Part shown: positions 1-6,221 of the stretch, piece by piece | How the letters are laid out: each line of letters begins with the position of its first letter | How positions within the stretch are numbered: the first letter of the stretch is position 1 | NCBI GenBank assembly: GCA_027074255.1 | Contig: JALTDI010000081.1 | Span: 1-11,423 of the forward strand | Length of the DNA: 11,423 nucleotides | Direction of reading: 5' to 3' | From: Desulfurellales bacterium | Lineage (GTDB): Bacteria > Campylobacterota_A > Desulfurellia > Desulfurellales > Hippeaceae | The notes under the pieces: generated by a model | What the model was told of the DNA's origin: nothing | Database searches by the model: none | What the model saw: the letters and a program-made list of their open reading frames with translations, nothing else | Translations under genes and position numbers: made by a program

Positions 1-1118
1 AAAGTATCATAAAAGATATGTCCGATAAAATTAGCAGCGCATTCAAATATTTTGTTATTTATACGGTGATGTTTGCTGTAGCCATTTTATCCATTGTGAT
101 GCTCATATTTGCTCTGTTTAGATATGTGTTTGCCACAATCAATACACTTTCGTTGGAGCTGCAGAATCTTGTTTCGGGAGAAGGCGATTTAACCAAACGC
201 ATAACCGTGGGCTCTAAGGATGAATTGGGACAGCTGGCCGATAAGTTCAATGAATTTTTGGAAAAGATACAAATGATGACGAAGGATATAAAAAATACGA
301 TAGCGCAGCTCGGCTCTCAGTCAGCTAATCTTTCTTCGGCTTCAAAAGTTATGGCGTCCACCACACAGCAGACAACGTCAAATATGGAAGAAATAGCAAA
401 TGCAATAAACGATGCCACGCAGGCAGTTGACGGAGTTGCACGTTCTTCTGAAAATGTTAATTCACTTGCTCAGGAGGTAGGTGAGGTCAACCGCCGGATG
501 CTTGATGATATAGAATCGAGATTAAGCAGGATGGAGGAAAACGCAAGACTTGCCAAAGAGGCAATGGAACAGATTAATACGGTAGGAGATGCATCAAAAG
601 AGATAGGTCAGATTGTAGGTGTTATAAATGAGATAGCAGACCAGACTAACCTGCTTGCCCTAAATGCCGCAATAGAGGCTGCAAGAGCAGGAGAAGCCGG
701 CAGAGGTTTTGCCGTTGTGGCAGACGAGGTCAGAAAACTGGCGGAAAAAACACAGCATGCCACAGAAGAGATAAGGAATATGATTTTAAAGATACAGAAC
801 GATGCAAAGATGGCTGTTGATAAAACGGAAAAAGCCGGAGATATGATACTGGCCGAAAAGGATAAAGCTCAGGAAGACAGAAACCATATAGAAGATGTCG
901 TTGAAAAAACTAACAACGTTATTGATGAAATCAATTCGACCTCAGCAGCAACGGAAGAGCTCTCCTCAACAGTGGCAGAGATTAACATGCAGATAAAAGA
1001 TATTACGGAAGCGACGAAGGAAAACGCAAAAGCTGTTGATGATGTTGCAAGGGCATCGGATGAGCTTGCCGGTATATCTGCCAAGGTTGAACAGCTTGTC
1101 GGAAGATTTAAAACATAA
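1..1118 (+). CDS. Methyl-accepting chemotaxis protein, 3' part (5' end outside window)
   Basis: This is the C-terminal part of a membrane chemoreceptor that signals to CheA/CheW at the cell pole. The frame is open to the left edge (codons from base 3), and the first ATG (18) has no ribosome binding site, so the sensor domain and first membrane helix probably lie upstream. Counting from that ATG, residues 11-38 form a hydrophobic membrane helix. A HAMP domain follows to about residue 90 (GEGDLTKRI, DELGQLADKFNEF), then a long coiled-coil signalling domain. The conserved hairpin tip that contacts CheA/CheW begins at E205 (EIADQTNLLALNAAIEAA) and continues through GRGFAVVADEVRKLAEKT. The many Ala/Glu/Gln heptads are typical of methylation helices. 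The protein ends in VEQLVGRFKT, a common receptor end, with no CheR-binding pentapeptide. The ligand cannot be inferred because the sensor domain is missing. Family assignment is near certain. Confidence 0.96.
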   Translation, partial: SIIKDMSDKISSAFKYFVIYTVMFAVAILSIVMLIFALFRYVFATINTLSLELQNLVSGEGDLTKRITVGSKDELGQLADKFNEFLEKIQMMTKDIKNTIAQLGSQSANLSSASKVMASTTQQTTSNMEEIANAINDATQAVDGVARSSENVNSLAQEVGEVNRRMLDDIESRLSRMEENARLAKEAMEQINTVGDASKEIGQIVGVINEIADQTNLLALNAAIEAARAGEAGRGFAVVADEVRKLAEKTQHATEEIRNMILKIQNDAKMAVDKTEKAGDMILAEKDKAQEDRNHIEDVVEKTNNVIDEINSTSAATEELSSTVAEINMQIKDITEATKENAKAVDDVARASDELAGISAKVEQLVGRFKT

Positions 1119-1200
1119 AAAAGAAAAACTTCAGGCTTATATTGTTGGGAAAGCAATGCTGACATGAAGATACTCTCTGAAAATAAACGCGTCATTATAT

Positions 1201-1237
1201 CCTCTCCTTCAAACTCGTTATGAGTAGGGAGGAGAGG
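1201..1237 (+). terminator. Strong GC-rich hairpin, possible terminator of the chemoreceptor gene
   Basis: Bases 1201-1210 (CCTCTCCTTC) pair with 1228-1237 (GGAGGAGAGG) over 10 pairs, one of them a G-T wobble. After a 2x2 internal loop, ACTC (1213-1216) pairs with GAGT (1222-1225) around a 5-base loop. A 14-pair stem stands out in such AT-rich DNA. It is followed by TTGTTAA, a poor U-tract, so intrinsic termination is plausible but not clear. It lies 82 bases after the chemoreceptor stop and just before the surviving part of the GGDEF gene. It could also be a remnant of an inserted repeat; I saw no second copy in this window. Confidence 0.45.
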
Positions 1238-1244
1238 TTGTTAA

Positions 1245-1718
1245 TGCAACATACATATCGTTATGTTTGACATTAAGAATTTCAGTAAAATCAACGCCAT
1301 ATACGGGTTTAAAACCGGAGATAAGGTGCTCGAAATTGTAGCCAAAAGGGTTAAAAATGTCATAAAAAAGCCGCTATATAGAATACACGCCGATGAGTTT
1401 GTGTTTATAAGCAGCGAATACAAACAGGATATACTAAAAATAAAAGAAAAATTCATAAAAGAGCCGATATACCTGCATGATAATGACGTAAAGCTCAGAT
1501 TGTCGTTTAGCTTTGGTGTATGCAAAAACGACTCAGAGGATGTGTTAAGCAGAGCCGCAATAGCCATAAAAGAGGCAAAGAAATCGCCCTACCTCGAATT
1601 TTGTCTATATGAAGAGCAAAAGGTCGATACAAACTTCATCAAATTTAATTCCCTGCTCTACGATGCACTCTTTCATCAAAAAGAAGCACAGATTGTTCCA
1701 TATTTTAGGGAATTATGA
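1245..1718 (+). pseudogene. GGDEF domain part of a broken GGDEF-EAL protein
   Basis: This is a diguanylate-cyclase-type domain that has lost its beginning. The first ATG is at 1263 (MFDIKNFSKINAIYG), but GGDEF homology appears to start earlier in the same frame: codons from 1245 read CNIHIV, the usual hydrophobic strand before the metal-binding Asp. A TAA at 1242 blocks anything upstream. The usual N-terminal DxLTGLxNR block is absent in frame. From the ATG, the signature motif is R-I-H-A-D-E-F (His42, Ala43, Asp44), so both glycines of GGDEF are replaced and cyclase activity is unlikely. The later strand LSFSFGVC and the helix with AAIAIKEAKK match the rest of the fold. The C-terminus, QIVPYF, is the first strand of the EAL barrel, after which the frame runs out at TGA 1716-1718. 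The first ATG has no clear Shine-Dalgarno sequence. A working short protein is possible but less likely than a pseudogene. Confidence 0.72.
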
Positions 1719-2377
1719 ACAATAAAACCAAAAAAACAGCAAAATACGAGGCGCTTGCAAGGCTTGTTACAAAAAATAACGTTTATACCCCGTACTTTTT
1801 CTTAAACATTGCACAAAGCAGCGGATTTGTTTATGAGATAACAAAAATTATGGCAGACAAAGCCATAAAACATATAGCCTTATTCGGCAATGAAGTTGGA
1901 ATATCTATAAACATTACGGAAGATGATTTAAACAAGGGGCATCTTGCTGATTACATCAAAGAAATATGTCTAAAATATAAATTCCCGATAGAAAAAATAA
2001 CGCTTGAGATATTGGAAGGAATAACATCCTCTGGAACCAAAAATAACATAAAGAAGCTAAAAGAGTTAAAAGATTTAGGTTTAAAACTGGCTCTTGATGA
2101 TTTCGGCGTCGAATACTCCAATTTTGAAAGAATATCCGAACTGGATATAGATTTTATAAAGATTGACGCCAAATACATCAAAAACCTTACAAAAAGCTCC
2201 AAAAGTCGGAAAATTGCAAAAGCCATAACCGACTTTGCACACTCAATAGATATCGAGGTTGTGGCGGAATTTGTTGATAATGAGGAAACACAAAAGATAG
2301 TTGGAAGTTTAGGCATAGAGTACTCTCAGGGATATCTGTTTAGTGTCCCAAACAGAGAGATTGAATCAATCAATTGA
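1715..2377 (+). pseudogene. EAL domain part (c-di-GMP phosphodiesterase type) of the same broken gene
   Basis: This frame holds nearly the whole EAL domain, which hydrolyses c-di-GMP to pGpG using two metal ions. Motifs in order are KYEALARL (EAL), SINIT (the conserved Asn), LEILE (Glu), LALDDFG (paired Asp), DFIKID (Lys), VVAEFVDN (in place of AEGVE) and YSQGYLFS (Gln). The main metal-site residues therefore seem intact, although AEGVE has become AEFVD and DDFGTGYS has become DDFGVEYS. The first barrel strand, VPYFQ, is encoded at the end of the preceding frame. Adding one base before A1707 joins the two as PYF-Q-GIMNNK, very close to the family PYFQPIV pattern, so one lost base split the gene. 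The ATG at 1715 has AGGG about 4 bases upstream and might permit weak internal initiation, but the product would lack a barrel strand. The neighbouring chemoreceptor fits a motility and signalling context. Confidence 0.78.
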
Positions 2378-2393
2378 ATAAACGGGGTAATAA

Positions 2394-3080
2394 ATGAAAA
2401 ATCTTATTTTTATACACGGAGCGGGAAACGAAGGAGACATCTGGAGGTATGTCAAACCATATTTGGAAGGCAACTGCAAAATACATACGCCCGATTTACC
2501 GGGGCACGGCAAAACTGACGGAATTATAACAAGCATAGACGGATATACCGACTGGGTTTTGGAGTATATCAAAAAAAACAGACTCTCAGATGTCATATTG
2601 ATAGGACATTCCATGGGCGGCGCTGTCTGTATAAAGTGCGCAAAAGACGAAAGCATTTCGGCTCTAATTGTTGTTGACAGCGGTTTAAAGCTGCCTGTCA
2701 GCCCCAAAATCATAAACGGATTGAAAGAAGATTTGCAAAAAACCATCAAGACCATTGCTAAGTGGTCTTTCTCAAAATCAGCACCGGAGGATATGATAAA
2801 CGATGCCGTAAAAATGATGCTTGACAACAAAAAAGCCATACTTAACGATTTCTTGGCTTGCAGCAGCTACAACGGTTATGAAGTTGTAAACGATATAAAC
2901 ATTCCCTCCACAGTCTTTGTAGGAGATAGCGATGTTATGACACCTCTTGAACTTGCTAAGGAAACGGCTTATGCCTTAAAAGCCAATCTTATAACAATAG
3001 AAAATGCCGGACATATGGTTCAAATCGAAAATCCGCGGATGCTTAGCGCGGTTTTGAATGATTTTTTAGTATCGTTATAA
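2394..3080 (+). CDS. Alpha/beta hydrolase fold protein
   Basis: This is a 228-residue single-domain cytoplasmic alpha/beta hydrolase, probably an esterase or related acyl or C-C bond hydrolase; the substrate cannot be read from sequence. The oxyanion region is FIHGAGNEG (residues 6-14). The nucleophile elbow is GHSMGG with Ser73, the acid is most likely Asp180 in GDSDVMTP, and the base is His207 in NAGHMVQIE, so the triad is complete and correctly ordered. DLPGHG (34-39) is the usual strand after the first helix. The lid region (about 100-165) is short and helical. There is no signal peptide or membrane segment. The start is supported by GGGG 6 bases upstream of ATG. It begins 16 bases after the EAL stop and may once have shared that transcript. 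The gene looks intact beside a decayed neighbour. Alternatives such as a BioH-like or haloalkane-dehalogenase-like enzyme cannot be excluded. Confidence 0.9.
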   Translation: MKNLIFIHGAGNEGDIWRYVKPYLEGNCKIHTPDLPGHGKTDGIITSIDGYTDWVLEYIKKNRLSDVILIGHSMGGAVCIKCAKDESISALIVVDSGLKLPVSPKIINGLKEDLQKTIKTIAKWSFSKSAPEDMINDAVKMMLDNKKAILNDFLACSSYNGYEVVNDINIPSTVFVGDSDVMTPLELAKETAYALKANLITIENAGHMVQIENPRMLSAVLNDFLVSL

Positions 3081-3228
3081 TGAACCTTTATTTAAGTTTA
3101 TTATTTCGTTTAAGGTAAATGGTTATTTTATGTCAAAATAGGATAACCGCAGGGTTTTGGTTTTCAAATTTGTTCTTTATATCTTTTGGAATTTTTTTAA
3201 AAACGTTAAAAAAGTATAAGTTATATCT
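3081..3228. other. AT-rich intergenic region, 148 bases
   Basis: This gap has no open frame of interest. A TATAAG at 3215-3220 lies only 8 bases before the next ATG. No convincing -35 hexamer sits at a standard distance (TTGGAA at 3186-3191 is 23 bases away), and the next gene has no Shine-Dalgarno sequence. If TATAAG is a real -10 element, that mRNA would have almost no leader. I see no convincing terminator for the hydrolase gene. Confidence 0.3.
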
Positions 3229-3855
3229 ATGAAACATAAGCTTATTGAGATATATGATAAACTGCTGAAAGAGTTTTCCTATCAGCATTGGTGGCCTGCC
3301 CAGAGCAAAGATGAAATTGTTATTGGAGCGATTTTAACGCAAAATACGGCTTGGAAAAATGTTGAAAAAGCAATAGATAATTTAAAGAGCTTGGATTTAT
3401 GCACATTGGATGCAATTTATAAATCGGATACGGATATAATCGGTAGATGCATAAAACCGGCCGGTTTTTTTAATCAAAAATCGGTTTATCTGAAAAATAT
3501 AGCAAAATTCTTTGTGATTAACGGCAGCGTGGAAGGATTATCAGAATTGAGCACAAAAGAGTTAAGAAGAAGGCTGCTTGATGTTAAGGGTATAGGTAAA
3601 GAAACGGCGGATTCGATTTTGCTTTATGTTTTTAAAAGACCTGTGTTCGTGGTTGATGCCTATACCAAAAGATTGATAAAAAGACACAATTTGTCAATAA
3701 ACACTGATTATGATAGTATACAAAAATTGTTTGAGGATAATTTGGGGAAGGATGTTGAAGTGTTTTGCGAATACCATGCTTTAATCGTTAAAAATGCAAA
3801 GGAATTCTGCAGAACCAAGCCTCTTTGCGACAGATGCCCTCTTTTTGGAGTTTGA
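3229..3855 (+). CDS. Endonuclease III-family (HhH-GPD) DNA glycosylase, MagIII-like
   Basis: This is a 208-residue base-excision repair glycosylase that likely removes damaged bases such as 3-methyladenine. Early motifs HWWPAQ (20-25), GAILTQNTAW (33-42) and PAGFFNQK (77-84) resemble Helicobacter MagIII more than classical Nth. The helix-hairpin-helix is VKGIGKETA (119-127) and the catalytic Asp is Asp143 in VVDAYTKR. At the position of the Nth catalytic lysine (GRKTA) there is Glu125 (GKETA), so it should be a glycosylase without AP-lyase activity. The C-terminus carries C194-x5-C200-x2-C203, three of the four cysteines of the [4Fe-4S] loop, and the stop TGA falls exactly where the fourth cysteine (x5 later) is expected. 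There is no clear Shine-Dalgarno sequence before ATG 3229, but an in-frame stop lies close upstream and homology begins here. The stop is 1 base from the coaE start, so the two are probably co-transcribed and translationally coupled. Confidence 0.9.
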   Translation: MKHKLIEIYDKLLKEFSYQHWWPAQSKDEIVIGAILTQNTAWKNVEKAIDNLKSLDLCTLDAIYKSDTDIIGRCIKPAGFFNQKSVYLKNIAKFFVINGSVEGLSELSTKELRRRLLDVKGIGKETADSILLYVFKRPVFVVDAYTKRLIKRHNLSINTDYDSIQKLFEDNLGKDVEVFCEYHALIVKNAKEFCRTKPLCDRCPLFGV

Positions 3856-3859
3856 TGTG
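3847..3859 (+). promoter_or_regulatory. Ribosome binding site that fixes the coaE start at GTG 3857
   Basis: GGAG at 3847-3850 sits 6 bases before GTG 3857, the codon just ahead of the first strand of the kinase fold. An ATG further upstream in frame (3794) would add 21 residues translated out of frame from the glycosylase's iron-sulfur loop, with no family resemblance. Confidence 0.8.
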
Positions 3860-4459
3860 GTTTTAGTCGGTTTAACGGGTTCTATAGCAACGGGGAAAAG
3901 CAGTGTAGCCAAAATATTTAAACGGTTGGGCTGTTATGTGATTAGTGCCGACGAATTGGCTCATGAGGTTTATAAAAAAGGCAGTCCGGCTTATGATAGA
4001 ATAATAGAGGAGTTCACAGATAAAATACTTGATGAACATAATTGTATAGACAGAAAAAAATTGGGTTCCCTTGTTCTGAATAACGTTTTTCTTTTAAATA
4101 AACTCGAATCCATCGTGCATCCTGAAATCGAAAGGTTAAGAAACGGCATAATGGATAAAATAAAAAGAGAAGATAAAGATACTGTTGTTATTTATGATGT
4201 GCCGCTTTTGTTTGAAAAAAAACTTGATAATATGTTTGATTACACGGTTGTTGTTTATACGAATAAGTATGAAGAGATAAAAAGACTGATGAGAAGAGAC
4301 AAATTGTCCGAAAAGGAAGCTCTAAAGCGAATAAATTTACAGATACCGATTGAAAAAAAAGCTCAGCTCGCCGATTTTGTAATAGATAATTCTAACGGAA
4401 TAGAATATACAGAAAAGCAGGTAAAGGAACTATTTATGAGATTTAAAAGGCATGGATAA
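3857..4459 (+). CDS. coaE: Dephospho-CoA kinase
   Basis: This enzyme does the last step of coenzyme A synthesis, phosphorylating the 3'-hydroxyl of dephospho-CoA with ATP in the cytoplasm. From GTG 3857 it is 200 residues, the normal family length. The Walker A loop is GSIATGKS (8-15), right after strand VLVGLT. SADELAHEVY is the family's substrate-side motif, followed by VHPEIERL, the VPLLFE strand and loop, and the lid region with RRDK. The C-terminal RINLQIPIEKKAQLADFVIDN is a family signature (Q, K, AD and IDN conserved). All expected motifs are present, so it should be active. It starts 1 base after the glycosylase stop, and its stop overlaps the next start (TAATG), so it sits inside an operon. 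Its neighbours are functionally unrelated, as often seen for this housekeeping gene. Confidence 0.96.
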   Translation: MVLVGLTGSIATGKSSVAKIFKRLGCYVISADELAHEVYKKGSPAYDRIIEEFTDKILDEHNCIDRKKLGSLVLNNVFLLNKLESIVHPEIERLRNGIMDKIKREDKDTVVIYDVPLLFEKKLDNMFDYTVVVYTNKYEEIKRLMRRDKLSEKEALKRINLQIPIEKKAQLADFVIDNSNGIEYTEKQVKELFMRFKRHG

Positions 4460-6150
4460 TGAAACCTATTAACAAACTGTTTATAATGCCTATGCTGATA
4501 GGCGTCATAGGCGGGTTCTCCGCAATATTTGTGAGGATTGTCATTCATTATTCATCTAAACTTGCGTTGAGCATAAGCTTTTTTTCATCTGAAAGATATT
4601 TTTATCTTATTGCCATACCTGTTGTTTTTATCATATCCTCCATATTAATTAATAGCTTTTTAGTTGATACCTCAAATCCGACCATAGATTCTGTTGCCAA
4701 ATCAATAGCTTTAAAGAAGGGACGATTAGACTATAAAAAAGGAATATACAGCGTCATTTTAACTGCTGTGAATATAGGTTTTGGGACTCCGGTGGGTAGG
4801 GAAGGGCCCATAGCTAAATTCGGCGGAGCTCTTACCACACTTTTTTTAAAAATTTTTAAAACAAAGGGTGCAAATACGCCACTTTTTGTTACTTGCGGTG
4901 TTTCAAGCGCCCTGGCTGCAACATTTAACGCACCCATAGCAGCGGTTATATTCGGTCTTGAAATTATATTGGGGCGTTTGAATTTTAATGTTATAATTCC
5001 GCTTTCTGTTTCTTCCGCCATAGCCACCATTATATCACGATATTTCCTGGGCAATTATCCCACTTTTTATGTTCATAAGCTTTCTTACGGCTATATTTTC
5101 CTTCTGCTTTTGCCGTTTTTTTCTCTTGCATTTTCGTTTATTGTTGTATTTTTTGGAACAGTACAGAATGCTCTGGTTAAAGTTTATGAGGATATGAAGT
5201 TTTCCTTTTACACAAAAGCGGCTATCGGAGGTATCATAGTAGGTGTACTTATGTATCTCTTTCCTGATGCGGCTTCCTTGGGATATAAACAGGTAAGCAA
5301 TCTGTTTATGTTGCATTATTCATTTCAAGATTCGTTTATTCTGTCCGTAATTAAAGCAATGGCTTTGGCAGTAGTTTTTGCAAGCGGAATGTTCGGCGGA
5401 GTTTTTGCTCCCTCGATTTTTATCGGTGCCTTCTTGGGTTTTGCATTGGGCGGCCTAGTTGGTCAGTTTGTAAATATAGACCCTTTGTCCGTTGCGCTTA
5501 TAGGAACCGCATCGGTTACAGCCGGCATATCAAGTGCACCTTTCAGATCATCCCTCATTGTTATAGAACTAACGCAAAATTATCAGATGGCAATACCCAT
5601 ACTACTTTCCTCTGTCATAACACTTTTTTTTGTGCATACATTTGAGGAAAGGGTTCACTTCTCAAGAACGATAATGCAGAAAGGGTTTGATATAACGGAT
5701 ACTGCTTATAGAAAAAAATTACTGGATTTGAATATAACAAATTTTATTGATTCGGATATACCCGTATTGAATCTTTCTACAAAAATAAAAGATATAATAT
5801 TTGAATTAATGGGCAGCAGGTCCAGCTATTTTCCCGTATTGGACGGCAGTAGAATGGCAGGGATTCTTTCTTTTCGCGACATTAGACTTATGTACAGTAA
5901 AGACAATCGTTTTTCTACCACGGTTGAAGAGCTTATGACTCCTAATCCTACGGTTTTAAGCCTGAATTCTAACGGAATGGATGTTTTTGAAGTTATTTCC
6001 CATATAGATACGGATTACATACCTGTTGTGAATAATGAAAATGATATGGTCTATGAGGGCATGTTGAATGTGAACAGCTTTAATAAGTTTGTTTCTTTTT
6101 TGTATCTCGGAAAGGATAATGACTGTGTGATTGCCTCTAAAAAATATTGA
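4459..6150 (+). CDS. ClC-family chloride channel/transporter with C-terminal CBS pair
   Basis: This is a 563-residue inner-membrane ClC protein moving chloride or another anion, probably as a homodimer. The membrane domain covers about residues 1-400. Gating motif GREGP carries the external Glu115. GMFGGVFAPS (310-319) is the GxFxP motif, and Tyr375 in TQNYQ matches the anion-coordinating tyrosine. The first filter motif GSGIP is replaced by DTSNP. At the internal proton-glutamate site, FGLEIILG has Glu168 followed by Ile169 where E. coli ClC has Glu-Glu, so the second (proton) glutamate is missing. Two CBS domains follow (roughly 425-480 and 485-545; YFPVLDG, GILSFRD, ELMTPNPTV, YIPVV), which usually sense nucleotides or ionic state. 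The ATG overlaps the coaE stop, with AAAAGG upstream as ribosome binding site. Family assignment is firm; ion preference and channel versus exchanger mode are inference. Confidence 0.95.
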   Translation: MKPINKLFIMPMLIGVIGGFSAIFVRIVIHYSSKLALSISFFSSERYFYLIAIPVVFIISSILINSFLVDTSNPTIDSVAKSIALKKGRLDYKKGIYSVILTAVNIGFGTPVGREGPIAKFGGALTTLFLKIFKTKGANTPLFVTCGVSSALAATFNAPIAAVIFGLEIILGRLNFNVIIPLSVSSAIATIISRYFLGNYPTFYVHKLSYGYIFLLLLPFFSLAFSFIVVFFGTVQNALVKVYEDMKFSFYTKAAIGGIIVGVLMYLFPDAASLGYKQVSNLFMLHYSFQDSFILSVIKAMALAVVFASGMFGGVFAPSIFIGAFLGFALGGLVGQFVNIDPLSVALIGTASVTAGISSAPFRSSLIVIELTQNYQMAIPILLSSVITLFFVHTFEERVHFSRTIMQKGFDITDTAYRKKLLDLNITNFIDSDIPVLNLSTKIKDIIFELMGSRSSYFPVLDGSRMAGILSFRDIRLMYSKDNRFSTTVEELMTPNPTVLSLNSNGMDVFEVISHIDTDYIPVVNNENDMVYEGMLNVNSFNKFVSFLYLGKDNDCVIASKKY

Positions 6151-6174
6151 CAATTTTGTTTTAGAATATAGAAT
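6147..6174 (+). promoter_or_regulatory. Sigma70-type promoter for the aminotransferase-GDT1 pair
   Basis: A perfect -35 TTGACA (6147-6152) is followed after 16 bases by TAGAAT (6169-6174), one mismatch from TATAAT. The -35 box includes the TGA stop of the ClC gene. Transcription would start near 6181-6184, giving a leader of about 40 bases. Just there, CCCAA (6177-6181) could pair with TTGGG (6192-6196), a weak 5-pair stem. Confidence 0.65.
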
Positions 6175-6221
6175 ATCCCAACCTATATTTTTTGGGGGAG
6201 AGAATTTAAAGGAGAACTATA

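Noticed and set aside
1700..1718. Programmed ribosomal frameshift joining GGDEF and EAL
   Set aside because: No slippery heptamer or downstream stem is seen, and the -1 frame carries TAG at 1706-1708 just before the join. A one-base deletion explains it more simply.
1263..1718. Ordinary stand-alone GGDEF gene
   Set aside because: It lacks the front block of the domain, has HADEF instead of GGDEF, has no good ribosome binding site and ends inside the first EAL strand.
2366..2839. 157-residue open frame on the minus strand over the hydrolase and EAL end
   Set aside because: It lies opposite a clear hydrolase with a complete triad, has no recognisable motif and no ribosome binding site that I can see. 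The same applies to the other minus-strand frames in the window.
3145..3156. AACC-GGTT hairpin followed by T-rich bases as terminator of the hydrolase gene
   Set aside because: A 4-pair stem is too weak and such stems are expected by chance in this sequence.
3794..3856. Longer coaE start at ATG 3794
   Set aside because: It would add 21 residues translated across the glycosylase Cys loop in another frame. The family begins at the VLVGLTGS strand, and GGAG is well placed for GTG 3857.
3853..3867. Selenocysteine codon in the glycosylase as the main reading
   Set aside because: Readthrough would add only a few residues before TAG, no clear SECIS stem is visible, and the coaE signals overlap. 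I keep it only as an option to test.
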